Shown: piece after piece, positions 51,205 to 59,808 of the stretch
Numbering within the stretch: position 1 is the first letter of the stretch
How the letters are laid out: the number at the start of each line of letters is the position of its first letter
Origin: Edaphobacter sp. 4G125
Lineage (GTDB): Bacteria; Acidobacteriota; Terriglobia; Terriglobales; Acidobacteriaceae
Assembly: GCF_014274685.1 (NCBI RefSeq)
Contig: NZ_CP060393.1
Coordinates: 2,973,501-3,037,500 of the forward strand
Direction: 5' to 3'
Length of the DNA stretch: 64,000 bases
Translations under genes and position numbers: made by a program
The notes under the pieces: generated by a model
Database searches by the model: none
Told to the model about the DNA's origin: nothing
The model's input: only the letters and a program-made list of their open reading frames with translations

Positions 51205-52169
51205 GCTTTGAGCTGATACTTCCGTTCTTTCCCGACGAGCTGCGGACGCTGTTGCTCGACCCGTCTATCTCCGACTTGATGATTAACGGGACCATGGGAG
51301 TGTTCGCAGATAAGGGTGGCTTAGTGGAGCAGATCCCGCTCTCCGCTCCTTACACGAATGACCGCCTGCAGGCCGCCATTGAGCGGGTGGCCCGCATCCT
51401 GGGGCAAGACCTTACACAGCAAAACCCCATCCTGAATACACGTATGCCGGACGGCTCTCGTGTGGCCGTGGTTGGCTCTCCTTCGTCGATCAATGGCCCC
51501 ACGCTTACCGTCCGCAAATTCAATCGTTGGTTTACCAGCGATGAGCTGGTCGCCAGTGGTAGTTTGCCTTCGCTAATTCGCGATGATGTCGTGAACCTCA
51601 TCCTGAAGCGCAAGAACGGCATTATCAGCGGTGGAACCGGGTCGGGCAAGTCCACGTTGATGAAGGCGCTGCTTGACCATGTTCCAATGCATGAACGACT
51701 CGTCGTGATAGAGCAACCGGCCGAACTGAAAGTAGCCCATCCGAACGCAGTTCGCTGGGAGGCTGTCGCCGCGATCCCAGGCCAAGTCGCCATCACACCG
51801 AGCCAGTTGGTGGCAGCAGCTCTACGCCACCGACCCGACCGCATCATCATGGGTGAAATCCGCGACGAATGCGGATACGACTTGCTGCAGGCAATGAACA
51901 CCGGGCACGGCGGAACGCTCTCCACATTGCACGCGGATTCCGCCGTCGATGCACTGGACAGACTTGCAGACATGGCTCTCAGTGCAAGAACGAACTTGAA
52001 TCAGTCTTTCGTCCGGTCGCAGACCGGCAAAGCCGTGGACTTCGTATTGCATTGCGAGCGCGATCCCATGGGCCGCCGCAGAGTCCGGGAACTCGTCACC
52101 GTCTCCGGTTACAGCCATGCGGAACAGTCCTTCGTCACCGAGGAGGTCTATCGTGCCTCCGACGCCTGA
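51201..52169 (+). CDS. virB11: VirB11/TrbB secretion ATPase
   Basis: A 322-residue hexameric ATPase. The N-terminal domain (LLLDPSISDLMINGTMGVFADKGGLVEQ) is followed by the C-terminal RecA-like domain with Walker A ISGGTGSGKSTLMKAL near residue 145, the Asp box LVVIEQPAEL, Walker B IIMGEIRDECGYDLLQAMNTGHGGTLSTLHADS and the His box. It drives pilus and DNA transfer together with VirB4 and the coupling protein. It is the last gene of the transfer operon; about 500 bases without a clear gene follow. Confidence 0.93.
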   Translation: MSFELILPFFPDELRTLLLDPSISDLMINGTMGVFADKGGLVEQIPLSAPYTNDRLQAAIERVARILGQDLTQQNPILNTRMPDGSRVAVVGSPSSINGPTLTVRKFNRWFTSDELVASGSLPSLIRDDVVNLILKRKNGIISGGTGSGKSTLMKALLDHVPMHERLVVIEQPAELKVAHPNAVRWEAVAAIPGQVAITPSQLVAAALRHRPDRIIMGEIRDECGYDLLQAMNTGHGGTLSTLHADSAVDALDRLADMALSARTNLNQSFVRSQTGKAVDFVLHCERDPMGRRRVRELVTVSGYSHAEQSFVTEEVYRASDA

Positions 52170-52667
52170 TGCGCGGGCTTTCAGCTAACGAATCCACTCC
52201 GAACTGAGGTTACTTCCATGCTTCTTTCTACGGCTTCTGTAGCCGTGTACCCCAACTCGTCTCTGAACACGCCCAACATGGCTAATCGCGCAGTTTTCGA
52301 CGTGCTGTGCAGATGCTATTCGGGGTGCTCAAGCCGTTGCTCTGCTGAGGTGGAGGCTCTGACCGTTGGCGTGGTGTTCAGCCGGGCTTACGGTCGCGGG
52401 AAGCGTGGAGATTTTCTTGGTTCAGCGGGGTGTCATCCGGTTCGTATCCCGTCCTCTGCACGGGGTCACGCTTCGGGCCTATCCGCCGCCCTGCGGCAAG
52501 CTCGCTCTTCTGCTTCCGCTACGCGGCCCTGCGGGTTACGGTTTCCAGCTTCGCCGGACCCACCGTAAATGCAGAGCTTCGGCCTTGGGAGGCGGGGCAC
52601 TCGCTTGGCTTCGCCTAGTGTGACCCGAGCAGGATACGGGAAATACAACGAAACGGAGATCACCACC
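52170..52667. other. GC-rich structured gap between virB11 and ssb
   Basis: A roughly 500-base stretch with no convincing gene. A frame at 52218-52568 has a plausible ribosome site (GAGG) but encodes Ser/Arg/Cys-rich text without fold signs. Compact inverted repeats such as GCCGC-CCT-GCGGC occur within a dense GC-rich run at about 52480-52600. It may be an RNA leader or a regulatory region for ssb. I see no known RNA family. Confidence 0.4.
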
Positions 52668-53063
52668 ATGTACCTGAACAGAGCAATCCTTATGGGCTTC
52701 CTCGGTAGCGACGCGGAAGTACGCACCGGCAAGAACAACCAGAACTTCACCACGTTTTCCATTGCCACCAAGCTCTCGTACAAGAGCAAAGAAACCGGCG
52801 AATACGTCTCGCATACCGAATGGCATCGCTGCATCGTCTTCGGCAAGTTCAGCGAGTTCGCAGCCACGCTCAAGAAGGGCGCTCACATCCAGGTCGAGGG
52901 TGAAATTCGCCACACAGAGTACACCCCGAAGAAGGCGAAGAAGCCGGTACGCAGCGACAGCCTTCGGGTGACTTCGATCCTCAAGCTGGACCGGGCCGAG
53001 AAGGCTACCCCGGAAGAGCTTGAGTCGGAGCCGGTGACGACTGACGAGGACATCCCCTTCTAG
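52668..53063 (+). CDS. ssb: Single-stranded DNA-binding protein
   Basis: A 131-residue SSB. The OB fold begins YLNRAILMGFLGSDAEVRTGKNNQNFTTFSIATKLSYK and continues with THTEW-type strands (SHTEWHRCIVFGKFSEFAATLKKGAHIQVEGEIRHTEY), ending in a short acidic tail with the conserved tip DIPF. It coats the single strand made in conjugation or replication. The start at 52668 has GGAG upstream. The linker is shorter than in chromosomal SSB proteins, typical of mobile-element copies. Confidence 0.93.
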   Translation: MYLNRAILMGFLGSDAEVRTGKNNQNFTTFSIATKLSYKSKETGEYVSHTEWHRCIVFGKFSEFAATLKKGAHIQVEGEIRHTEYTPKKAKKPVRSDSLRVTSILKLDRAEKATPEELESEPVTTDEDIPF

Positions 53064-53164
53064 GGATGGTCCTCATGGCTTTGGGAGTCCGGCACAGACC
53101 GGACTTCTTCGACTGCTAGGCCTTGGTATCGCGCTCACAAAGCAATACCGCACGGAGGGATTCG

Positions 53165-54112
53165 ATGAACGAAATCGCCAAAGACTTTCTCGCCCGTTGC
53201 TTCGCTCCGGGTTCCACCATCGCTCTCCTGCTGCGCACGGTGATTCCGGCTAAAACGCAACAGCGTGTCGTGATGCTTGAGCAGGCACTTGCGCCTCGTT
53301 ATCTCGGCTGGCTCGCGCATGAGAACCGTAACGGCGCGAACATCTATGTGGCTGCCAATCCGCTTCGCTCTGGCAGCCGGAAGCGCACAAAAGACTCCAT
53401 CGCTTCCGTCCGTCATGTCTATCTCGACATCGACGAGGACGGCGATGCCCGACTCGCTGCGCTGCGTGCATCGGATGCGGTGCCTTCGGCCTCCGCAATC
53501 CTCTCCACTTCGCCCGGCAAGTACCAGGTCTTCTGGCGCGTTGAAGGATTCGACTTCGAGTTGCAGGAGATCACTCTCAAGCAGCTCGCCACTGTCTTCG
53601 GCGGCGATCCTGCCTGCACCGACTGCAACCGGGTGCTTCGCATCCCCGGCTTCGTGAATCGGAAGTATTCTCCCGCTCACACCGTCACGGTCGAATATCC
53701 TTCCAACGCCCTTGCACATCCGTCGGACTTTCAGTTGCCGAATGACATGACGGATGCCGCACTGCAGCTTCGCGGAACTGCGCGGGCTATCGGATCACGG
53801 AAGGACAGCCACTCAGAAGCAGATTGGGCATGGGTTTGCCATGAGCTTGCGCAAGGCAAAGATGCCGGCAAGCTGACGCATGAGCTGGCTTCGCGCCGCT
53901 CGGATAAGCCTAACCCCCTCTATTACGCCCAGCGGACTGTTGACGTGGCATCCGCCCGTCAATGGCTCCTTGAAGGCGCTCCGATTGACGACGTAATCAC
54001 GGTGCTTTCGGAGCGTCGTCGTTTCGAGCTTCCCACCGCACTTTGCTCCGCTCGTGCGCGGGAGATTGCGGCCACCGCACAGCGGCTGGTCGCTCGCAGA
54101 AAGATCGCCTAA
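53165..54112 (+). CDS. RepB-like DNA primase domain protein
   Basis: A 315-residue protein. The first 200 residues match the RepB-like/AEP-type primase domain: RYLGWLAHENRNGANIYVAANP, then SVRHVYLDIDEDGDARLAAL with the paired Asp metal site, LSTSPGKYQVFWRV, and CTDCNRVLRIPGFVNRKY. The remainder (DSHSEADWAWVCHELAQGKDAGKLTHELASRRSDKPN) is the helical domain usual in such proteins. It may prime the transferred strand in the recipient. Start at 53165 follows GGAGGG. Similar primase genes sit beside ssb in other conjugative elements. Confidence 0.8.
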   Translation: MNEIAKDFLARCFAPGSTIALLLRTVIPAKTQQRVVMLEQALAPRYLGWLAHENRNGANIYVAANPLRSGSRKRTKDSIASVRHVYLDIDEDGDARLAALRASDAVPSASAILSTSPGKYQVFWRVEGFDFELQEITLKQLATVFGGDPACTDCNRVLRIPGFVNRKYSPAHTVTVEYPSNALAHPSDFQLPNDMTDAALQLRGTARAIGSRKDSHSEADWAWVCHELAQGKDAGKLTHELASRRSDKPNPLYYAQRTVDVASARQWLLEGAPIDDVITVLSERRRFELPTALCSARAREIAATAQRLVARRKIA

Positions 54113-54136
54113 TTCCAACCCCAAAGGAGAACACAA

Positions 54137-54463
54137 ATGCCGTTGCTTGAAGTCACACAAACCCGCCACGTAAGCGCCTCTATTCGGCTCACCGATTCCA
54201 CCGCCAATCAGATCGATCAGTACGCTTCTTTCATCAGGGCTTCTGCTGACGAAGTCGTTGAGCAAGCAGTCGCCTATGTGTTCTCCAAAGACCGCGACTT
54301 TCAAGAGTTCTTGAAGTCGCCGGAAGCGCAGCGGATTACGCCAACGCTCCGCGTTCGTCGCGGCAATGCCAATGATGCTGCCGAGTCGAGCACGAAGAAG
54401 CCCGTTTCCTCAGCATCATCGACGGCACAGACACCTGCATCAGCGGCGGGATCGAAAGCATGA
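54137..54463 (+). CDS. Ribbon-helix-helix-like DNA-binding protein
   Basis: A 108-residue protein. HVSASIRLTDSTANQIDQYASFIRASADEVVEQAVAYVFSKD gives one strand and two helices like the Arc/CopG/MetJ fold. The C-terminal third is Ser/Ala/Thr-rich and probably disordered. It lies next to the hairpin-rich region at 54478-54633 that may be an oriT, and proteins of this type bind oriT in relaxosomes. Relaxosome accessory role inferred. Confidence 0.6.
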   Translation: MPLLEVTQTRHVSASIRLTDSTANQIDQYASFIRASADEVVEQAVAYVFSKDRDFQEFLKSPEAQRITPTLRVRRGNANDAAESSTKKPVSSASSTAQTPASAAGSKA

Positions 54464-54477
54464 TCCCGCTCCTACAT

Positions 54478-54633
54478 CTGTGGCAGGGCCACAGCGGCGC
54501 TTTGCGCCGGAAGAAGATTGACACTCCATCCCTACTAGGGTTGCGTTTGGAACCCGATTGGTTCCATTGGGAACCATGCAGAAAACAACGAGGTTGCCGT
54601 CATACGCAATTTCCTGCATTTCCATTAGCAACC
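54478..54633. other. Putative origin of transfer (oriT), hairpin cluster
   Basis: Five inverted repeats lie in 156 bases between two DNA-binding-protein genes. CTGTGGC/GCCACAG is at 54478-54494, CGGCGC/GCGCCG at 54495-54509, CCCTA/TAGGG at 54530-54540, and TGGTTCC/GGAACCA at 54559-54576, with a further GGAACC at 54549 offering an alternative pairing. GGTTGC/GCAACC is at 54592-54633. The minus strand has TGCGTAT at 54608-54602, seven bases shared with the R388 nic region of MOBF relaxases as I recall it. No gene covers the region. The assignment is inference. Confidence 0.55.
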
Positions 54634-54662
54634 GTACTTAGACCGTGCCTTGAGAGGTGACT

Positions 54663-55055
54663 ATGCCTACAGAAACACTTGGACTTCACGCGCGTCTCCA
54701 GAGGATTAAGGGCCGTGAGACCCGCAGCCAGAGCATAGCTACTCGCTTTACCAAAACAGAAGAAAAGACGTTGCTCCGCGTCGCCTCAGACCGAGGGATG
54801 AACCTACGCGAATGGTCACGCGATGTACTCCTGTCGGCAGCCAGAGGCACCCCGCTCAGAGACGAAAGCGCACTCTTCGCGGAAGTCCAGGCACTCCGGC
54901 TCCTTCTTATCAACACTCTGGAGCCGCTTCTGCGGGGCGACAAGATGACGCCGGAACAGTTCAAGGAGATGCTTCGGTACGTGAAAACCAACAAGCGCAG
55001 AGCAGCAGCGGATATGCTCGCCAGCTACGCAGAAGGGGCTACGGAACAACCATGA
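54663..55055 (+). CDS. MobC-like relaxosome accessory protein
   Basis: A 130-residue protein. TRFTKTEEKTLLRVASDRGMNLREWSRDVLLSAARG is an RHH-type or MobC-like segment, followed by a helical part (LFAEVQALRLLLINTLEPLLRGDKMTPEQFKEMLRYVKTNKRRAAADMLASYA). It probably binds oriT and recruits the relaxase, as plasmid mobilisation proteins do. The gene begins with GAGAGGTG upstream of the ATG and its stop overlaps the coupling-protein start by four bases. A GTG six bases upstream is possible. Confidence 0.65.
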   Translation: MPTETLGLHARLQRIKGRETRSQSIATRFTKTEEKTLLRVASDRGMNLREWSRDVLLSAARGTPLRDESALFAEVQALRLLLINTLEPLLRGDKMTPEQFKEMLRYVKTNKRRAAADMLASYAEGATEQP

Positions 55056-56986
55056 CCGACACAAAATGGGGACGCAAAGAGACCATCGTCCGCCCGCCTC
55101 ACTATCCCGTGTACAGCTTCGGAGCCGTCTTCATTTCGCTCTTCGTCACCGTGCTCTGCATCTATCTTCACTTCGCGTTCGCGATGAGTCCGCTCCAGCG
55201 ATACTACGTTCCGTGCTACCTCGAAACTGGCTTTCTCGGCACCATGAGGCAGAGCAGTGAGTATCAGCTCGTCACGGTGGCCGACCGCCAGCAACACAGC
55301 CGGCCTGTCACCGAAGCCGATGTACAGCCCGGCTTCACGCCGCAGCCAGTAGGCAAGCCTATCCCGCTCGCGCTCTCGCAAGCCGCCCACTCTTCGGGAG
55401 TCGTTTACCTCTATCGCGGGGCAAAGGTCAACTACCAAAATCGCCACCTCCACATGTATCTGCGGCGTTTCGTCTATGCCGGCGACAGCTTCCTTGCGAT
55501 CTTTCGTGTACCGCTGTGGTCCGGGCTGGTGGTGTTCCTTTTGCAGCTTCCATTCACAGTCCACAAGGATGTCCGCAGACTGAAAGAGATGAAGTACGGA
55601 CGCCTGTTGAAAGGCCCCGTCATGGTCTCGCCCAAGGCATTCAATCGGGCCATCAAAGGTGACGGAGTTGGTTTCCGAACCACCGAATCCAAAGACCTCA
55701 TGCGTATTCCGCAGCGTGCCGAGGGCCAGCACATCGAACTGATGGGCGATACCGGAACGGGTAAGACCCGGCTCATCATGCAGCTCCTCGTGCAAATCAG
55801 AGAGCGCGGTCACTCCGCTATCGTGTACGACCCCGCTTGTGAATTCGTTCAGCGATTTTACGACCCCAAGAACGACACCATTTTGAACCCTTTGGATGCC
55901 CGTTGCCCCTATTGGGGGCCGTCCGAAGAGCTACGCCGCCGCGCCGAGGCGAAGGCCATTGCCGCTTCGCTCTATCAACCGACGACGGACAAGAAGGGCG
56001 AGTTTTTCACGGAGACGCCGCAGAAAATCTTTGCTCATCTCCTCACCTTTGGCCCCAGTCCGCAGGAGTTGGTCGAGTGGATGGCGAACCCAGACGAGAT
56101 CGACCGTCGCGTCCAGAACACAGAAATGGCCATGATGATTGCCAAAGGCGCGCAGCAGCAGCGCAACGGTGTCCTGGCATCGCTTGGCTTGATTGCGGAC
56201 AGCCTGCGGATGCTCCCGAAGAAAGAGACGGCACACGCCCGATGGAGTGCAACGGAGTGGGCGGAAGAACGCAAGGGTTGGATCTTCATTACCTCGAAAC
56301 CCAGCGAACGGGAAGCCTTGCGGCCGCTGCACAGCCTCTGGATCGACCTGCTTGTGTTGCGCCTGTTGAACGAGCCGAAAGAGAGCCAGCATCCGGTGTG
56401 GTTTGTGCTGGACGAGCTGGCCAGCTTGCAGCGATTGCCGCAGCTCCACACCGCCATCACCGAGAACCGGAAATCGAAGAACCCTTTGGTGCTTGGCTTC
56501 CAGGGCAAGGCCCAGCTTGAAATGATCTACGGCCACTTGGCCGAGGTTATGTTGTCGCAGCCGACGACCAAGATTTTCCTGCGTACAACGGAGCCCAAGG
56601 CTGCTGAGTGGGTATCGAACGCCATCGGCAAAATCGAGATCGAACGTCTACGCGAGACACATTCCACCGGCCTCCGTGCGGGCAACAACTTCAGTCTTGA
56701 GCGCCAGGTCGAGCCTTTGGTTCTGGACTCGGAAGTTGCCGGCTTGCCCGACCGGCACGCCTTCATAAAGCTCGGAAACCACGTCTCCCGCTTCGCCTTC
56801 GACTACTGGAATATCCCCGCGACCCAGCCGGCATTCGTACCGCGTTCGCTCGAAGATGACGACCTTACATTCGAGCCGATCACGCTCACAAAGAAGCCGA
56901 CGAGGTCTGCGCCGACGACCGATGCAGGTGTCTCCGACACTGCCGCAGATGACCCAATCGAAACCGGATTCTCCTTGGGTGACTGA
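55052..56986 (+). CDS. traD: Type IV coupling protein (TraD/VirD4 family)
   Basis: A 644-residue inner-membrane ATPase. Two N-terminal helices (FGAVFISLFVTVLCIYLHFAFAM and LWSGLVVFLLQLPFTV) precede the motor domain. Walker A is MGDTGTGKTRLIMQLL at about residue 230, and Walker B VWFVLDELASLQRLPQL. The typical QGKAQLEMIYG segment follows. It connects the relaxosome to the secretion channel. It is translationally coupled to the MobC-like gene and lies two bases before the relaxase gene. Confidence 0.92.
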   Translation: MTDTKWGRKETIVRPPHYPVYSFGAVFISLFVTVLCIYLHFAFAMSPLQRYYVPCYLETGFLGTMRQSSEYQLVTVADRQQHSRPVTEADVQPGFTPQPVGKPIPLALSQAAHSSGVVYLYRGAKVNYQNRHLHMYLRRFVYAGDSFLAIFRVPLWSGLVVFLLQLPFTVHKDVRRLKEMKYGRLLKGPVMVSPKAFNRAIKGDGVGFRTTESKDLMRIPQRAEGQHIELMGDTGTGKTRLIMQLLVQIRERGHSAIVYDPACEFVQRFYDPKNDTILNPLDARCPYWGPSEELRRRAEAKAIAASLYQPTTDKKGEFFTETPQKIFAHLLTFGPSPQELVEWMANPDEIDRRVQNTEMAMMIAKGAQQQRNGVLASLGLIADSLRMLPKKETAHARWSATEWAEERKGWIFITSKPSEREALRPLHSLWIDLLVLRLLNEPKESQHPVWFVLDELASLQRLPQLHTAITENRKSKNPLVLGFQGKAQLEMIYGHLAEVMLSQPTTKIFLRTTEPKAAEWVSNAIGKIEIERLRETHSTGLRAGNNFSLERQVEPLVLDSEVAGLPDRHAFIKLGNHVSRFAFDYWNIPATQPAFVPRSLEDDDLTFEPITLTKKPTRSAPTTDAGVSDTAADDPIETGFSLGD

Positions 56987-56988
56987 CC

Positions 56989-59709
56989 ATGCTCACCATC
57001 TCAAAACCGTTGTCGGCATCGCAGGCGCAGACCTATCACGCCAAAGAGTTCACGTCCGCCGAGCAGAATTACTGGAAGCAGGACGACCGGACGTTAGGAG
57101 AATGGCATGGCAAGCTGGCCGACGAGTTCGGCGTTGCCGGAGGCGTCAATCAGGAACACTTTGCTCGGCTGGCGGACGGCCAACACCCCATCACCGGCGA
57201 GCAGCTTGTGCGTCATCGCATCGTTCAGGAATATGAGGGGGCGGATGGGAAAGCCGTGGCACCAGTCGAGCATCGCGCCGGTTGGGACGCTACCTTTTCA
57301 GCGCCCAAGTCGGTGTCGCTTACCGCTCTGGTCGGGGGCGATGACCGTGTCCGGGACGCCCATCGGCAGGCCGTGAACGTCGCGTTGAATGGGTTGGAGC
57401 GTTACACACAAGCCCGCATCGGCGGCAACAGCCCCGCCGAAACGACCGGCGCATTCATCGCCGCCAAGTTCGAGCATGACACCGCCCGTCCTGTGGATGG
57501 CTATGCTGCGCCGCAACTCCACACCCATACCGTCATCTTTAATGTTACGGAACGGGAGAACGGGCAGACACGCGCCTTGCAGGAGCGCGGCCTGTTCGCC
57601 TCGCAGCAGTTTGCGACCGCCGTATATCAGTCGGAATTGACGTATCGCCTCCGAAATCTCGGCTATGAAATCGAGACTGGTCGCAGCGGCGCACCGGAGG
57701 TAAAAGGCTACTCACAGGAATATCTTGACGCTTCCAGTCCCCGCAGCCAGCAGATACGCGAGTATCTGGAGAAGAGCGGGTATCAGGGGCCGGAGGCTGC
57801 GCAGATCGCCGCACACTCCACCCGTGACCGCAAAGAGATTCACTCGCCCGCTGAGGTATTGGCCGCACACCGGCAAATCGCCGCGGAGTTCGGGAATCAG
57901 GCCGACAGAGTTGTGGCAGAAGCGCGTGGACGCGCCGAGAGACGCTCGCCCGACCTCAACCGGGAAGATACGCGGCAGGTCGCACGGCAGGCCGTCACCT
58001 ATGCTCGTGACCGGAGCTTTGAGCGCGAAGCTGTCACGGACGAACGCGACCTCTACCGCGATGCGTTACGGCGCGGCATGAGTGAGACCACCTACGCCGA
58101 GGTTCGGGCTGGGTTCGAGGCACGCATCGCCAGCGGGGAGTTCCAGCTTGTACCGGGACAGAAGCATGACTCCGGGCGACAGTTCACGACCGCCGAGACC
58201 ATCCGTGCCGAGCGGGAAATGCTTCGTAAGATGCAACAGGGACAGGGACGCGCCGAACAGATTATGTCTATCCAGGCCGCCGTCGCCCACACCGAAAAGC
58301 AGCAGGTCCTCAACGCGGGACAGAAGACCGCCGCAGAAGAAATTCTGACATCGCGCGATGTTGTGCAGGGGTTGGAGGGGAGGGCTGGCGTCGGTAAAAC
58401 GACCCTTCTAAAATCGGTCCGTGAAGCCGCTGAGAAGCGCGGCTATGTCGTCGAGGGTTTTGCTCCGACATCCCGTGCCGCGAATCAGCTTCGCGATGCC
58501 GGAATCTCCGCCGACACCTTGCAAGGTTTCCTCGCGCGTGTCCGCCAACCCGCTCCAGAGCGGCACCTGTACATGGTCGATGAATCCAGTCTCGCCAGCA
58601 CGAAACAGGTGCGGGACTTCCTCGCCAAGCTGGAGCCCGGTGACCGTGTATTACTTATCGGAGACACGCGTCAGCATCAGGGCGTCGAGGCCGGCAAGCC
58701 ATTCGAGCAGTTGGTCAACGCCGGAATGAAGACCTCGCAAGTGGACCAGATCGTGCGCCAGAGGAATGCCCCCGAACTGCTCAAAGTAGTCGAGCATCTT
58801 TCGCGTGGTGAGATCGCCGAGGGTGTAACTCTCTTGGAACAGCAGGGCCGTGTCACCGAGATTGGCGACGCGCAGCAGCGCATCGCGGCGATTGCAAAGA
58901 GCTACGCGGCCAGCCCGGAAAACACCATCGTTGTGTCCCCTGACAACGCCTCGCGTCGGCAGATCAATCAGGCGGTGCGTTCCGAGCTGCAGGCTCTCGG
59001 CACCGTCGCTACAGAAGATCATCCGATGCGTGTGCTCGCGCCCCGTTCCGACATGACCGGCGCTGACCGGACGTGGGCCGCTCGCTATTCCGTCGGGGAC
59101 GTACTTTACTATCCGCGCGGCAGCCAGGACATCGGCATCGAGAAGCAAAGCTATACCAAAGTGATTGCGACCCAACCTCAAGACAACATGCTCACCGTGC
59201 AGAAGGGCGACGGCGAAACCGTCTCCTACAATCCCGCCCGGCTCTATGGCGTAAACGTCTATCGGGAGTTGGAACGAGAGTTTGCGTTGGGCGACAGGCT
59301 TACCTTTACGGCTCCGTCCAAAGAACTCGGCGTCGCCAATCGTGACCTTGGCACCGTGCAGCAAATTGACAAAGACCAGCTCACTGTGAAGATGGACAAC
59401 GGAAAATCAGTGAGCTTCGACCCAAATCAGATGAGGCACTACGATCACGGTTACGCCGTCACAAGCCATAACTCCCAAGGGCTCACAGCAGAGCGGGTCA
59501 TAGTGAATCTCGATAGCAACATTAACGCCGACCTGATAAATCAACGGTTCGCATACGTCGCCGTGTCACGCGGCTCGCACGACGCGCACATCTTCACCGA
59601 TAACGCCACGTCCCTCATCGGAAAGCTGTCACATGACTTGGCGAAATCCTCCGCGCTCCAAGTGGGACAACAATTCGGAACGGATCAGGGCACGGGCTTT
59701 CAGATGTAG
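56989..59709 (+). CDS. MOBF conjugative relaxase-helicase (TrwC/TraI family)
   Basis: A 906-residue relaxase-helicase. The N-terminal TrwC domain has candidate catalytic tyrosines near residues 16 and 28 (QAQTYHAK, NYWKQ), HRAGWDATFSAPKSVSLTALVG, and the metal His cluster PQLHTHTVIF near residue 177. The helicase half begins with Walker A GLEGRAGVGKTTLLKSV and continues with YMVDESSLAS and the UvrD-like C-terminal GYAVTSHNSQGLTAERVIVNLD. It nicks oriT, stays bound to the 5' end and unwinds the strand. It is shorter than F TraI. It ends the transfer region; the defence genes follow convergently. Confidence 0.93.
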   Translation: MLTISKPLSASQAQTYHAKEFTSAEQNYWKQDDRTLGEWHGKLADEFGVAGGVNQEHFARLADGQHPITGEQLVRHRIVQEYEGADGKAVAPVEHRAGWDATFSAPKSVSLTALVGGDDRVRDAHRQAVNVALNGLERYTQARIGGNSPAETTGAFIAAKFEHDTARPVDGYAAPQLHTHTVIFNVTERENGQTRALQERGLFASQQFATAVYQSELTYRLRNLGYEIETGRSGAPEVKGYSQEYLDASSPRSQQIREYLEKSGYQGPEAAQIAAHSTRDRKEIHSPAEVLAAHRQIAAEFGNQADRVVAEARGRAERRSPDLNREDTRQVARQAVTYARDRSFEREAVTDERDLYRDALRRGMSETTYAEVRAGFEARIASGEFQLVPGQKHDSGRQFTTAETIRAEREMLRKMQQGQGRAEQIMSIQAAVAHTEKQQVLNAGQKTAAEEILTSRDVVQGLEGRAGVGKTTLLKSVREAAEKRGYVVEGFAPTSRAANQLRDAGISADTLQGFLARVRQPAPERHLYMVDESSLASTKQVRDFLAKLEPGDRVLLIGDTRQHQGVEAGKPFEQLVNAGMKTSQVDQIVRQRNAPELLKVVEHLSRGEIAEGVTLLEQQGRVTEIGDAQQRIAAIAKSYAASPENTIVVSPDNASRRQINQAVRSELQALGTVATEDHPMRVLAPRSDMTGADRTWAARYSVGDVLYYPRGSQDIGIEKQSYTKVIATQPQDNMLTVQKGDGETVSYNPARLYGVNVYRELEREFALGDRLTFTAPSKELGVANRDLGTVQQIDKDQLTVKMDNGKSVSFDPNQMRHYDHGYAVTSHNSQGLTAERVIVNLDSNINADLINQRFAYVAVSRGSHDAHIFTDNATSLIGKLSHDLAKSSALQVGQQFGTDQGTGFQM

Positions 59710-59808
59710 AGCGCTTTCCTTCCACTTCAGCTATCAACCAAGCGCGATGTGCCCCAGCTCCGAGGCAATCTCGGCAACATCGGGACCGTCCAACGCCCTT
59801 CAAATTTC

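Noticed and set aside
52218..52568. Possible 116-residue gene between virB11 and ssb
   Set aside because: Although GAGG lies upstream, the product is Ser/Arg/Cys-rich with no secondary-structure pattern, and the DNA is dense in inverted repeats.
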